A program made the translations under genes and the position numbers. Source: Paracoccus sp. (in: a-proteobacteria) (GTDB lineage: Bacteria; Pseudomonadota; Alphaproteobacteria; Rhodobacterales; Rhodobacteraceae). Taken from it: a stretch of DNA of 42,005 nucleotides. The notes beneath the pieces are model-generated. The model was not told where the DNA came from and did no database searches. It was given only the letters and a program-made list of their open reading frames with translations. Below are positions 9,176 through 18,721 of the stretch, in pieces; within the stretch, counting starts at the first letter, position 1, and every line of letters begins with the position of its first letter. The DNA is taken from assembly GCF_030536915.1 (NCBI RefSeq), contig NZ_JAUNPC010000002.1, positions 50,781 to 92,785 of the forward strand, in the 5' to 3' direction.

Positions 9176-11458
9176 TCACCCCTCGATCCGGCCGAAGTCG
9201 GCGATCAGGCGGCCGGCCTCGCGGATGCGGTTGAGCAGATTCAGGCGGTTGCGGCGGAGGATGGGGTTGTCGGTGTTGACCTGCACCGCCTCGAAGAAGG
9301 CGTCGATGGGGGCGCGAAGGGCGGCGATGGCCGACATGGCGGCGGGGAAGTCCTCGGCCTGCATGGCGGCGGCGATCTTCGGCTTGGCGGCGTCCAGCGC
9401 GGCGAAGAGCGCGCGTTCCTCGTCGGTTTCCGCGAATTTCGGGTCCGCGCCGAAGGAGTATTCGACGCCGTCCTTGTCCTCGGCCTGCGCGAGGATGTTG
9501 GCCGCGCGCTTGAGCCCCTGCAGCAGGTTCGGGCCGTCCTCGGTCGCCAGCATCGCGTTCAGTGCGGTGGCGCGGCGGACGACAAGCGTGAGGTCGTCCG
9601 ACCCCGGCATCGCCAGCACCGCGTCGATCACGTCATGGCGGATGCCTTGGTCCCGCAGGTGGACCTTGAGGCGGTCGTGGAGGAAAGCGAGGAGGCTTGC
9701 CGGCGCTTTGCGTCTCGACTCAAGATGAGCATCAAACTGCAGTTCTACATCTTCAATGCCTTTTTTGACTAGAACAAGCTCGTCCGACGTCGTTTTTTCT
9801 GCTCCAGAAATGAAAAGGCCGTTTCGCTCTCGGTCTTTCTGGTTCTCGTATCCTTTAGATTGCGCATCGAGAAAAACGCTCTGACGGAACTCTAACTCTG
9901 AAATAATTTCTTTTAGCAGCGTCAGATAGTGTCGGTGACGATCAACATGCGCTGCGAATATTTCAGTGAGATTGATCCGAAATCCTCCCTCTACTACGAT
10001 TCGAATAAGACCTAACGTTGAACGCCGCAGTGCAAACGGATCTTTAGATCCAGTTGGTAGTTCGTCAACCGCCCATAGCCCGATAAGCAAATCGGTCTTA
10101 TCCGCCAGCGCCACGGCGACCGAGACCGGCGCGCTGGGCACCTCGTCGGACGGTCCCAGCGGCGAATAGTGGTCGCGGGCGGCGTCTGCGACCGCCTCCG
10201 GCAGCCCGGCGGCCTGGGCGTAATAGCGGCCCATCGTGCCCTGCAACTCGGGGAACTCGCCGACCATCGCCGAGCGGAGGTCCAGCTTGGCGACCTTTGC
10301 CGCCTTCTCGGCCTGATCGGGGTCGGCGCCCACGGCGGGGGCGATCTCGCGGGCCAGCGCGGCGATGCGCTCCACCCGGTCGGCCTGCGAGCCGAGCTTG
10401 GCATGGAAGGTTACGGCCTTCAGCCCCTCGGCCCAGGCCTGCATCCCCGCGCGGGCCTCGCGCAGGTCGTTCTCCCAGAAGAAGGCAGCGTCCGACAGCC
10501 GCGCGGCCAGCACGCGCTGGTTGCCGGCAAGGATCGTCGCGCCGTCGTCGGAGGTCTCGATGTTGGCGACGGTGACATAGCCCTCGATCCGGCCCGTCTT
10601 CGGGTTGCGGGCGGACAGGAACTTCTGGTGCTCCTTCATCGAGGTCTGCAGCACCTCGGGCGACAGGTCGAGGAAACGGTCCTCGATCACGCCCATCAGC
10701 GGCACGGGCCATTCGACCAGCCCGGCGAGTTCCGTCATCAGGCCCTCGTCGGGCACGATCTCCCAACCCCGCGCGAAGGAAAGGTTCGCGGCCTCCTGCC
10801 GGATCGCGGCCTCGCGCTCGGCGGGATCGAGCATGACCTTGGCGCGGCGCAGCTTGGCGGCGTAGTCGTCGAAGCCCGTTACCCGGAAGGCGTCGGGGGC
10901 CATGAAGCGGTGGCCGCGCGTTTTGTCCCCCGCTTCGATGCTGTCCACGATCAGCGGCACGACCTGCGCGCCAGCCTCGTCCGAGAGAAGCGCGATGATG
11001 GAATGCAGCGGGCGGACCCAGCGCAGCGAGCCGCTTCCCCAGCGCATCGACTTGGGCCAGGGGAAGTCGCGGATGGTGGCCTCAAGAACCTCGGCCACGA
11101 TCTCGGCAGCCTTGCGGCCGGGTTTTTCCACCACGGCGAAGAAGACCTCGCCCTTCTTCTCGGCCCGGCGTTCCAGCTGGTCCAGCGTCAGGCCGGTCGA
11201 TCGCAGGAAGCCTTCGATAGCCTTCTCGGGCGCGTCCGTGCGCGGCCCCTTGCGCTCCTCGCGCACCGGCTTGGATTCGGCCGTCAGCCCCTCGACCGCC
11301 AGCGTGAGGCGGCGCGGCGTGGAAAAGGCGCCGGCCGAGGCATAGGTCAGCCCGGCCTCGACCAGCCCGTCGGTGATCAGGCGCTTGAGGTCCTCGCCTG
11401 CGCGGGGCTGCATCCGGGCGGGGATTTCCTCGGAGAACAGCTCGATCAGCAGGTCCAT
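9176..11458 (-). CDS. glyS: Glycyl-tRNA synthetase beta subunit
   Basis: This is the beta subunit of the heterotetrameric bacterial glycyl-tRNA synthetase, needed for tRNA-Gly recognition and charging. The protein has 760 residues and begins [17 protein letters not shown], the conserved start of GlyS. Other family landmarks are GPRTDAPEKAIEGFLRSTG, FPWPKSMRWG, the ALADKTDLLIGLW region with PTGSKDPFALRR, and a C-terminal anticodon-binding-like part. It is longer than the roughly 690 residues usual for the family. The extra length lies at about residues 500-560 in a Lys/Glu-rich segment whose DNA is markedly AT-rich. The start overlaps the upstream stop by one base (TGATG). The frame upstream of 11458 belongs to the overlapping neighbour. 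Confidence 0.95.
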   Translation of the reverse strand: MDLLIELFSEEIPARMQPRAGEDLKRLITDGLVEAGLTYASAGAFSTPRRLTLAVEGLTAESKPVREERKGPRTDAPEKAIEGFLRSTGLTLDQLERRAEKKGEVFFAVVEKPGRKAAEIVAEVLEATIRDFPWPKSMRWGSGSLRWVRPLHSIIALLSDEAGAQVVPLIVDSIEAGDKTRGHRFMAPDAFRVTGFDDYAAKLRRAKVMLDPAEREAAIRQEAANLSFARGWEIVPDEGLMTELAGLVEWPVPLMGVIEDRFLDLSPEVLQTSMKEHQKFLSARNPKTGRIEGYVTVANIETSDDGATILAGNQRVLAARLSDAAFFWENDLREARAGMQAWAEGLKAVTFHAKLGSQADRVERIAALAREIAPAVGADPDQAEKAAKVAKLDLRSAMVGEFPELQGTMGRYYAQAAGLPEAVADAARDHYSPLGPSDEVPSAPVSVAVALADKTDLLIGLWAVDELPTGSKDPFALRRSTLGLIRIVVEGGFRINLTEIFAAHVDRHRHYLTLLKEIISELEFRQSVFLDAQSKGYENQKDRERNGLFISGAEKTTSDELVLVKKGIEDVELQFDAHLESRRKAPASLLAFLHDRLKVHLRDQGIRHDVIDAVLAMPGSDDLTLVVRRATALNAMLATEDGPNLLQGLKRAANILAQAEDKDGVEYSFGADPKFAETDEERALFAALDAAKPKIAAAMQAEDFPAAMSAIAALRAPIDAFFEAVQVNTDNPILRRNRLNLLNRIREAGRLIADFGRIEG

Positions 11459-11940
11459 CAGTCCATCACTCCGCGTGCGGGGGTCTTGTCGTTCAACTGG
11501 TGCCAGCCAAAGGCGCGGCCGTCGGGATAGACGGCGATCACGCGGTCCACGTCGGGGTGGACCTCGGACTGGCCGAGGATGGCGCGGGCGGCGCCGGATT
11601 CGAGATCCGCGGTCAGTGCGCGGGCCGAATAGCACTGGAACCAGTTCGGGCCGTTCAGGGGCGTCGCCTGTGGATAGGGGGCCGCGTCGCCCACCTCGGT
11701 CGGGTCGAGCGTGAAACAGCCGCGCCAGCGGATGGGCGAGGAATCGGCGTCGATGGCCCGAAAGGTGTCGATGGCCACGGGACGGGTCGAGCCGTCGGGC
11801 AGCGTCACGACGATCTCGCGCGCACCGGTGATCTCGTCCACCTCCTCGTAGAAGCCGTAGACCTGCAGATACCACACTGCCAGTCCCGCCAGCAGCGCCA
11901 CCAGCACCAGCATCGAGGCCATGATCTTGCCCGAGGTCAT
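11458..11940 (-). CDS. Small membrane-anchored protein between glyQ and glyS
   Basis: This 160-residue protein has one N-terminal transmembrane segment (about residues 7-27, [20 protein letters not shown]). A soluble domain of roughly 130 residues follows, probably periplasmic. Recognisable stretches are [21 protein letters not shown] and [10 protein letters not shown], with two Cys that could pair in the periplasm. I recall proteins of this kind at the same place in Rhodobacterales genomes as an uncharacterised DUF family, possibly DUF6446. Its start overlaps the glyQ stop (ATGA) and its stop overlaps the glyS start, so the three genes form one tightly coupled operon. No function can be assigned, and nothing links it directly to tRNA charging apart from position. 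Confidence 0.85.
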   Translation of the reverse strand: MTSGKIMASMLVLVALLAGLAVWYLQVYGFYEEVDEITGAREIVVTLPDGSTRPVAIDTFRAIDADSSPIRWRGCFTLDPTEVGDAAPYPQATPLNGPNWFQCYSARALTADLESGAARAILGQSEVHPDVDRVIAVYPDGRAFGWHQLNDKTPARGVMD

Positions 11941-12884
11941 GCGGCTTCCCCCGCATTCGCCCCGGTCGCGGCCTCGGTCGTCACGAACAGGTCGGCGCAG
12001 CGTTTCGCCAGCGCCCGGACGCGGCCGATATAGGCCTGCCGTTCCGTGACCGAGATCACGCCGCGGGCGTCCAGCAGGTTGAAGATGTGGCTGGCCTTGA
12101 TCGCCTGGTCATAGGCGGGATGCGCCATCGGGATATGCCGCCCGGTGCTGTCCTGCGCCGGGGCGTCGAGGATACGGGCGCATTCCGCCTCGGCGTCCTT
12201 GAAGTGCTGCAGCAGCATGGCGGTGTCCGCCACCTCGAAGTTCCAGCGGGAATATTCGCGCTCGGTCTGCCGGAAGATGTCGCCATAGGTCAGCGGGATG
12301 GGTGCGTCGGGGGCGTTGAAGGGCATCTCCATGACATGCTCGACCCCCAGCACATACATCGCCAGCCGTTCCAGCCCGTAGGTGAGTTCCCCCGACACCG
12401 GGCGGCAGTCATGCCCGCCGACCTGCTGGAAATAGGTGAACTGGCTGACCTCCATGCCGTCGCACCAGACCTCCCATCCCAAACCCCAGGCGCCGAGGGT
12501 GGGGGATTCCCAGTCGTCCTCGACGAAGCGCACGTCATGGATAAGCGGATCGAGCCCGATCGCCTTCAGCGAGCCGAGATAAAGCTCCTGCAGGTTCGGG
12601 GGCGAGGGTTTGATGATGACCTGATACTGGTAGTAATGCTGCAGCCGGTTGGGGTTCTCGCCATAGCGCCCGTCGGTCGGGCGGCGCGAGGGCTGGACGT
12701 AGGCGGCAGCCCACGACCGGGTGCCGAGCGAGCGCAGCGTGGTCGCGGGATGGAAGGTGCCCGCGCCCACCTCCATGTCATAGGGCTGCAGGATGGCGCA
12801 GCCGGTGGCCGCCCAATAGGCTTGCAGGCGCAGGATCACGTCCTGGAAACAGCGTGGCCGGTCGGCCTGTTCGGGGCTGGTCAT
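11937..12884 (-). CDS. glyQ: Glycyl-tRNA synthetase alpha subunit
   Basis: This is the catalytic subunit of glycyl-tRNA synthetase; it forms glycyl-adenylate and works with the beta subunit encoded two genes downstream. The protein has 315 residues and highly conserved family sequence: [37 protein letters not shown] (in part), [32 protein letters not shown], and [21 protein letters not shown]. The ATG at 12884 has AAAGGA at good spacing. An in-frame ATG at 12902 would add six residues (MRKDAG) but contains that Shine-Dalgarno sequence, so 12884 is preferred. It is the first gene of the operon and diverges from the secreted-protein gene at 12980, leaving a 95-base promoter region. Confidence 0.96.
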   Translation of the reverse strand: MTSPEQADRPRCFQDVILRLQAYWAATGCAILQPYDMEVGAGTFHPATTLRSLGTRSWAAAYVQPSRRPTDGRYGENPNRLQHYYQYQVIIKPSPPNLQELYLGSLKAIGLDPLIHDVRFVEDDWESPTLGAWGLGWEVWCDGMEVSQFTYFQQVGGHDCRPVSGELTYGLERLAMYVLGVEHVMEMPFNAPDAPIPLTYGDIFRQTEREYSRWNFEVADTAMLLQHFKDAEAECARILDAPAQDSTGRHIPMAHPAYDQAIKASHIFNLLDARGVISVTERQAYIGRVRALAKRCADLFVTTEAATGANAGEAA

Positions 12885-12979
12885 CCCGGCGTCCTTTCGC
12901 ATAACTGACGCGAATGCAGGCCGCTCATAGGGTGCGGTCCGGGCCGGGTCAATCGGCCCACGGGGCAAGGGGGTTGCCG

Positions 12980-14362
12980 ATGCGGGGCTTGGGCTTTCTG
13001 ATCGTCGCGATGCTGCCGGGCGCGGTCTGGGCCGAGCCGGTGGTCATGCGGGTCGAGGCGCGGCGCGCGGCGGCGGTCGCCCCGGTGGCGCAGGGCTGGG
13101 CCGAAAGATTCCCCGACGTCGTGACCTTTCCGCTGCCCGGCGGCTGGACCGGCATCGGCCTCGGGCCCATGGAGCGGCAAGAGGCAGAGGCCGAACTGTC
13201 GCGCCTGCTGGCGGCGGGCGAGGTTCCCGCGGACAGCTTCATCGTGCCGGTGCCCGACGGGGCCTTGCCGGTGCAGGCCGCGGCTGTCCCCACCGGTCCG
13301 GCAGGGCAGGGGCCTGCGGATGCCCTGACCACCGCGCCGGATGACGCCGCAGGCGCCCCCGGGGCAGGAAGGGCGACCGAGGCCAATGCGCCGGAAACAG
13401 CCGCTGTCGAACCCGCGCCCGCGCCGCCCCCCGGCGACTGGCTGCGCCTGCAGCGCTTCGACACGCGCGAGGCGGCGGATGCGGCGCTTGCCACCTGGCG
13501 CGAGGATTTTCCCGAGGCCGGGCTGTTCCAGCAACCCGACGGGGGCCTTGCCATCGCCCTCGGCCCGATGCCCGCCGAGACGGCCGAGGCCTGGCTGGGC
13601 GCCTTCCGCGCCGCCCAGCGCGTCGGCCGCTTCGCCGCCGTCCTGCCGCCCGCCGACCTCGGCGAGCCGCTGGAGCCGGCGGAAAAGATCGATCTGCCCG
13701 TCCCCGGCCCCGCCGCCGAGATGCCGCCCCTGGAGGACGTGCAGCGCGCCCTGCGCTGGGCGGGCCATTACGACGGCGAGATCGACGGCAAGGACGGCCC
13801 CCGGACCCGCGCCGCCATCGCCGCCGAGGTGCTGGCGCTGCGGGCCTCGCCGGACCCTGCCGCCGCGATGCAGGCGCTGATCGCGCAGCGCGAGGACTGG
13901 CGCGAGGACATGAACCTGACCCGGCTGGACGATCCGCAGTCGGGGCTGTCGCTGATGGCGCCGATGGACCGGCTGCAATTCGACCGCAACGAACAGGGGC
14001 TGTCGATCTATGGTCCCAGGGACGGCTCGGGCGCGGCGCTGATCCTTTACGGCGCGCCGGGCGGCCAGCAGGAGATGCTGGATTTCACCGGCCTTGTCAC
14101 CGCGCTGGGCTGGGTGCCCTCGCCCGAGCGGCAGGTGACGCGGGGCCGCGCCACGCTGATCGGGCGCAACGACACCCATATCGGCCAGGCCGAGGCGCGC
14201 GTCGCGGACGGCCGGGTGCAGGGCATGGTGCTGATCTGGCCGGTGATGGACGCCGCCGACCAGCCCCGCGTCGCCGCCGAGATCCTCGACAGCATCCGGG
14301 TCACGCCGGCGGCAGAACCCGCGCCCGAGGACGCCGCCCTGTCCCCGGACGAGCCCGCCTGA
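12980..14362 (+). CDS. Secreted protein with SPOR-like repeats and a peptidoglycan-binding-like segment
   Basis: This 460-residue protein starts with a signal peptide ([18 protein letters not shown], cleavage probably before EP). Two related segments (about residues 20-85 and 155-220) share the pattern 'GPM...EAEAWLxxxR' seen in SPOR-like domains and are separated by a long Ala/Pro linker. A segment at about 245-275 ([27 protein letters not shown]) matches the PG_binding_1 pattern of a three-helix peptidoglycan-binding unit. The C-terminal part (about 300-450) is an alpha/beta domain I do not recognise. It probably acts in the periplasm at the cell wall. The start ATG at 12980 has AAGGGGG in front. 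Its stop directly abuts the stop of trkH. Confidence 0.8.
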   Translation: MRGLGFLIVAMLPGAVWAEPVVMRVEARRAAAVAPVAQGWAERFPDVVTFPLPGGWTGIGLGPMERQEAEAELSRLLAAGEVPADSFIVPVPDGALPVQAAAVPTGPAGQGPADALTTAPDDAAGAPGAGRATEANAPETAAVEPAPAPPPGDWLRLQRFDTREAADAALATWREDFPEAGLFQQPDGGLAIALGPMPAETAEAWLGAFRAAQRVGRFAAVLPPADLGEPLEPAEKIDLPVPGPAAEMPPLEDVQRALRWAGHYDGEIDGKDGPRTRAAIAAEVLALRASPDPAAAMQALIAQREDWREDMNLTRLDDPQSGLSLMAPMDRLQFDRNEQGLSIYGPRDGSGAALILYGAPGGQQEMLDFTGLVTALGWVPSPERQVTRGRATLIGRNDTHIGQAEARVADGRVQGMVLIWPVMDAADQPRVAAEILDSIRVTPAAEPAPEDAALSPDEPA

Positions 14363-15811
14363 TCACTGCCGCCAGAAGCGTGGCATCAGCACCACGAAGA
14401 CGGTGATCAGTTCCAGCCGCCCCAGATACATGCCGCCGATCATCAGCCACTTGGCCGTGCCGGGAAAGCTCGTCACGCCGCCGTTCGCGGTGACCTCGGG
14501 TCCCCAGACGGGTCCGACATTGGCGATGGCGGTCCAGGCGGCGGTCAGGGCCGTACGCGCGTGCAGCCCGCTCAGCGCGAGCGCGACGATCAGCACACCG
14601 AAGCTCAGCACGAACATGGTGAAGAAGGCCATGACCGAGTTCACCACCTCGGCGTCCAGCCTGCGCCCCTGCAGGCGCAGGGGGCGGACGCGGTGGGGCG
14701 AGTGCATCTGGACAAGCTGCCCCCGCAGCGCCTCGAACAGCACCTGGTAGCGGAAGACCTTGATCGAGCAGACGGTCGATCCGGTGCAGCCGCCCACCAG
14801 CCCGACGAGGATCAGCAGCACGAAGGGCAGGTGCCCCCATTGCGTCACGTCCACGGTGAAGAAGCCGGTCCCCGAGATCACGGTGACGACGTTGAAGACG
14901 ACCTCGCGCATGAGGTCGAAGGACAGCGCGACCTCGCGCCAGATCGCCTCGTAGGTCACGATCAGGACGCAGACGGCGGCGATGATGCCCAGGTAGGCGC
15001 GGATCTGGCTGTCGCGCCAGATCGGTTGGGGATCGCCATGCGCCAGTTGCAGCATCCGCACGAAGGGGATCGAGGCAAGGATGGTGAAGAATGACGCCGC
15101 ATACTGGATCGGGCCGACGAAGGGGCCGAAGCTCGCGTCATAGCGGCCGAAGCCGCCGGTGGAACAGGTCGTCAGCGCATGCATCACCGCGTCAAAGCCG
15201 TTCATGCCCAAGGCCGCATAGGTCAGGGCGCAGGCGAGGGTGATGCCAAGGTAAAGATAGGACATCTCGGCCGCGATCTGGCCGGCGCGGGGCATGACCT
15301 TTCCCATGGTGTCGAAGCCTTCCGAGCGGAAGAACTGCATGCCCCCGACCCGCATGACCGGCAGGAAGACCATGGCGACGACGACGATGCCGAGGCCCCC
15401 CGACCATTGCAGGATGCCGCGCCACAGATGCGTGCCCAAGGGCAGGCCGTCGAGGTCCCGGAAGGCCGTGGCGCCGGTCGTGGTCATGCCCGACATTGCT
15501 TCGAACATGGCGTCGGTCCAGCCTGCCCCCGGCGCGCCCAGCATGAAGGGGACCGCCCCCAGAACCGGCAGCACCAGCCACAGCCCCGAGGTCAGCAGAA
15601 ACGCCTGCTCGATCTGGAACCGCCCGCCGTCGCTGCGGGTGGCGAGCATGGCCATGCTGCCCAGCAGGATCGTCCCGCAGCCGGTGGCCAGGAAGGCCAG
15701 CCAGTTGGGATCGCCCGCCATCCAGTCGATCGCCGCCGGCAACAGCATCAGCCCGCCCATGGCAACGGAAAGCTTGGCAATCGCGTGGACCACGGGGCGG
15801 ATGTCGATCAT
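14363..15811 (-). CDS. trkH: TrkH-family potassium uptake protein
   Basis: TrkH is the potassium-translocating membrane subunit of the Trk system, working with the NAD/ATP-binding protein TrkA. The protein has 482 residues and the four-fold M1-P-M2 layout. The four pore-loop filters can be read in order: MTTTGAT, TTCSTGGFG, ISGTGFF and IANVGPV, each holding the conserved Gly. The linker GGCTGSTVCSIKVFRYQVLFEALRGQ is typical of TrkH. It ends with PRFWRQ, also usual for the family. The gene is convergent to the secreted-protein gene: the two stop codons touch as TGATCA, with no space for a separate terminator. No trkA is present here. Confidence 0.95.
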   Translation of the reverse strand: MIDIRPVVHAIAKLSVAMGGLMLLPAAIDWMAGDPNWLAFLATGCGTILLGSMAMLATRSDGGRFQIEQAFLLTSGLWLVLPVLGAVPFMLGAPGAGWTDAMFEAMSGMTTTGATAFRDLDGLPLGTHLWRGILQWSGGLGIVVVAMVFLPVMRVGGMQFFRSEGFDTMGKVMPRAGQIAAEMSYLYLGITLACALTYAALGMNGFDAVMHALTTCSTGGFGRYDASFGPFVGPIQYAASFFTILASIPFVRMLQLAHGDPQPIWRDSQIRAYLGIIAAVCVLIVTYEAIWREVALSFDLMREVVFNVVTVISGTGFFTVDVTQWGHLPFVLLILVGLVGGCTGSTVCSIKVFRYQVLFEALRGQLVQMHSPHRVRPLRLQGRRLDAEVVNSVMAFFTMFVLSFGVLIVALALSGLHARTALTAAWTAIANVGPVWGPEVTANGGVTSFPGTAKWLMIGGMYLGRLELITVFVVLMPRFWRQ

Positions 15812-15896
15812 TGCGCCTGAGTGCCCCCGCGATCCGCGCCGGTCAAGCGCGGCCCGCTTGCACCGCGGCCCGCGCTTGGGTAAAGCTGCACTTCAT

Positions 15897-15970
15897 GCGG
15901 GTGTAGCTCAATGGTAGAGCAGCAGCCTTCCAAGCTGAATACGTGGGTTCGATTCCCATCACCCGCTCCA
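15897..15970 (+). tRNA. tRNA-Gly (anticodon TCC)
   Basis: The acceptor stem GCGGGTG pairs with CACCCGC. The D-arm AGCTCAATGGTAGAGC, anticodon loop CTTCCAA (anticodon TCC) and T-arm GGTTCGATTCC are all present, followed by discriminator T and an encoded CCA. The total is 74 bases. The sequence agrees with other alphaproteobacterial tRNA-Gly(TCC). The first base pair below the anticodon stem (G-A) looks mismatched. The DNA downstream is decayed, consistent with a tRNA used as an integration site, but I did not find a duplicated 3' end. Confidence 0.95.
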
Positions 15971-16200
15971 CCATGCCACGCAAGTGACTGACTGCATTGC
16001 AAGACCATGGTGCGCGTGTTCGCACCCATCGGTAAATCCAGATACTTGGAAGCAATGGGGCCGGGATGCTGGCTCTCCGGTCCTGGCCCCGGCCCTGTTA
16101 GCGCGGCGAATGGGCGGCTGTGAGCTCACATCGGCCGCCCGGCGCGGGGGCCCGGCCGATGATGGGGAAGACCGAGGCGAGAATGAAGCAGAAGAACCTT

Positions 16201-16223
16201 GCCGCCCCAGTCGGGGCGGCTTT
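16201..16223 (+). terminator. GC hairpin with short T tail
   Basis: The 8-bp perfect stem GCCGCCCC / GGGGCGGC with loop AGTC is followed by TTT. This is the shape of an intrinsic terminator on the plus strand. It could end the tRNA-Gly transcript 230 bases upstream, or be left over from a lost gene. Confidence 0.45.
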
Positions 16224-16599
16224 CAGGCCAGCCCCTGCTGCGGCTGAAGCTTCGCTCCCTTGTTCAGCCTGCGACACGACCTTACGCGCTGCGCGGCCCG
16301 GAAGTAGAAGGGCAGATATCGGAAGCGCAAACGTCGCGGTTCCATGCATCAAGGATCCACGGCCAGACGCCCGACGGATCGTCGTTGCAGAATAACCGGA
16401 CACTGCTTCTCCCAGAACAATGACCAGGCTGCCTTGCAGCCTGCGAATCCGTCTTCAGACCATAACGGGGCGATTGCCGGGCTTGAAGCGGCTGGACGCA
16501 ATCCCCCGAAGATGATTCCCTGATCTCCTGCGGGGAATATGCCTTGGTCGGCGCAGGTTCCGAGTGGCAGAGATGCTCGCCGCACCCTGCGCGGATCGG

Positions 16600-16765
16600 C
16601 GGTGGAAGAGCGTCCAGCGCGGTGGCGGTAATCGGCCCGATGCCGGGCATGGTCGTCAGCCGGGCACGGCCTTCTCACGCGCAAGGCTACGGCTCCTCTG
16701 GCCGGTCCGGGTGTCATGCAGGCCAGCCATATCCACCAGCACCCCGATCATGGCTCAGGAAGTTT
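16600..16765 (-). pseudogene. IS110-family transposase remnant
   Basis: Read on the minus strand, this encodes LTTMPGIGPITATAL, which is the helix-hairpin-helix signature near the start of the C-terminal transposase domain of IS110/IS116-type elements. The preceding reading LAREKAV also fits, but it is joined only if one base is restored: a single-base deletion shifts the frame just before the motif. The sequence after the motif soon stops resembling the family. No N-terminal catalytic domain and no element ends were seen, so this is a dead fragment. Confidence 0.55.
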
Positions 16766-17029
16766 CCAGCAGGCTGATCGCCCCCGGCCGCCAGCTTGGC
16801 AGAGAAGCCGATCCTTTGTCCACCGCAAGAGATCATGGCGAACCTGCCCATGCGGGATCACCTGATCCATCGCGGTGCCATCGGATTCGCGATGCTCTCA
16901 CGGGCCGTGGACAGGGGCTGCGGTTTTCCGTGACGGCTGGACGGGGCGTCCAGAAAAGGTAGCCTTCAGGCCGCAGGACGACGGGCGTGAACGAGGAGGA
17001 AGTCTCTGAATCCCAAGGATCAAACGAGC

Positions 17030-18721
17030 ATGCACCGGGAGCGGTATCCACCACCGGCTTCCGGGGCGGAAGAGGCCGACGACACCGAGCTGGCCCAGGC
17101 GATCGTCCGCTTCTGGATCGGAGGCGCCGCGGCAGGCTACATCCTCATCGCCATGATCCTCGATCTGTTGCCGACGGGCGCTGCGGCGGTTGTGGCCGTC
17201 TGGATGGGGATGTTCTTCCTCGTCTCGACATGGCTCTTCGCAGCCATCCGCCGCCATCCCGGCGTCCGGCACGGGCGGCGGGCGCTGGCGATGCTCAACG
17301 ACTACGGCAGCACGGCCTTTGTCCTGTCCATGGGGGACAGGATCCTGCTGCCGATCTTCATGGTGCTGATCTGGATCACGCTCGGATACGGGATGCGCTA
17401 TGGTCCGCGCTACCTGCTGGCGGGCACCGTCAGCGCCCTTCTTGCCATCGCCACCGTCACGATGTTCTCCGACTTCTGGCGCGCCCAGCCTTTCATGGTG
17501 GCGACCTTCATCCTGGCGGCGGTGCTGGTGCCGGCCTACGCCCATGTCCTGCTGACCCGGACGCGCCGCGCCCATGAGGAAGCGCAGGCCGCCAACCGCG
17601 CGATGACCCGCTTTCTGGCCCAGGCAAGCCATGACCTGCGCCAGCCCGTCCATGCGATCGGTCTTTTCACCGACTGCCTGCGCGCGGCGCCGCTGGGGCC
17701 GGAAGAGCGGGTGATGGTGGACCGCATCGACCGCTCGCTGCAGAGCGTGTCGCGCCTGTTCCGTTCATTGCTGGATGTCGCGACGCTTGACAGCGGGCGC
17801 GTCGTGGTCCGCCAAGAGGTGGTCGACCTGGGCGAGCTTCTTCGCGAGATCGCGGCCCAGAACTCCGAGGCCGTCCGCTGGGCGGAAGTGGACCTGCGCG
17901 TCGTGCCCACAAGGCAGCAGGTGCTGACAGACCCCGGGCTGCTTGCGACCGTGGTGCAGAACCTTGTCTCGAATGCGCTGAAATATGCGCCTGCCGGCTC
18001 GGTGCTGGTCGGCTGCCGCCGGCGCAACGGTGGGATTGCCATCGAGGTGCATGACCGTGGCCGCGGCATTGCCCCCGAACACCTGCCCCATGTGTTTGAC
18101 GAATTCTATCGCGGCAGGGACCCGGATGACGAAATCGAGGGGGTGGGCCTGGGGCTTTCCATCGTCAAGCGCATGGCCGCGCTGATGGACCTGAAGGTGA
18201 CGATCTCATCGGTCCCGGGCCGCGGAACGAGTGCAGCCCTGGACGGGCTTCGGCTGGCGCCGCCGCAACAGCAGCGCGCACGGCTGCCCCGGCGCAGGAC
18301 GACGCCGCTGGACGGCCTTCGCATCCTGCTGATCGAGGACGACCGCGAGGTGCGGGACGCAACCGCCATGCTTCTGGCCAGTTGGGGATGCGAAACCCGG
18401 GCGGTCGCCGCCGCGCCCGCAGGGCCGGTCGCCTGCGATCTGATCGTGGCCGATCTCGACTTGGGCGGGCTCAAGGATGGCCGCGCCGCGGTGGAAAGCC
18501 TGCGCGCGGCAAGCGGCCGGCATATCCCTGCCGTTCTCATAACCGGGCATGAGGCGCTGGACCTTCACGACCCGGTCGACCGGGACACCCCGGTGCTGGC
18601 AAAGCCGGTGCGGCCGGCGGAACTGCGTGCAGCCATTGCGGCACAATGGCTCGGCAGGGCAGAGCGGCCCGTCACAGGCCCTCCCCGGCCGCAAGGGCCG
18701 CTGCCCCTGCGCGCGAACTGA
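17030..18721 (+). CDS. Membrane-embedded hybrid sensor histidine kinase
   Basis: This 563-residue kinase begins with five or six hydrophobic segments between about residues 25 and 175, with very short loops and no large extracellular domain. It therefore probably senses a membrane-associated or lipophilic signal. The dimerisation/phosphorylation box is [19 protein letters not shown] with His201. The ATPase domain has the N-box [22 protein letters not shown] and the G-box [17 protein letters not shown]-terminal receiver domain (about 425-545) has the acidic pair IEDDRE, acceptor Asp475 and Lys in VLAKPV. It has no HPt domain. AAGGA lies ten bases before the chosen ATG. Its last 50 bases overlap the 3' end of the response regulator on the other strand. 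It probably signals to that regulator and controls the peptide cassette downstream; this is inferred from position. Confidence 0.9.
   Translation: MHRERYPPPASGAEEADDTELAQAIVRFWIGGAAAGYILIAMILDLLPTGAAAVVAVWMGMFFLVSTWLFAAIRRHPGVRHGRRALAMLNDYGSTAFVLSMGDRILLPIFMVLIWITLGYGMRYGPRYLLAGTVSALLAIATVTMFSDFWRAQPFMVATFILAAVLVPAYAHVLLTRTRRAHEEAQAANRAMTRFLAQASHDLRQPVHAIGLFTDCLRAAPLGPEERVMVDRIDRSLQSVSRLFRSLLDVATLDSGRVVVRQEVVDLGELLREIAAQNSEAVRWAEVDLRVVPTRQQVLTDPGLLATVVQNLVSNALKYAPAGSVLVGCRRRNGGIAIEVHDRGRGIAPEHLPHVFDEFYRGRDPDDEIEGVGLGLSIVKRMAALMDLKVTISSVPGRGTSAALDGLRLAPPQQQRARLPRRRTTPLDGLRILLIEDDREVRDATAMLLASWGCETRAVAAAPAGPVACDLIVADLDLGGLKDGRAAVESLRAASGRHIPAVLITGHEALDLHDPVDRDTPVLAKPVRPAELRAAIAAQWLGRAERPVTGPPRPQGPLPLRAN

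Larger units (their letters stand above)
15971..17029. other. Decayed, gene-free stretch of about 1 kb after tRNA-Gly
   Basis: No intact gene is supported here. The recognisable items are a GC-rich hairpin with a short T tail (16201-16223) and a fragment of an IS110-type transposase on the minus strand (about 16600-16765). An imperfect inverted repeat (GGGGCCGGGA ... TCCTGGCCCC) lies near 16057-16091. The remaining open frames have mixed, implausible composition. The stretch separates housekeeping genes from the peptide cassette and looks like old insertion debris. Confidence 0.55.
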
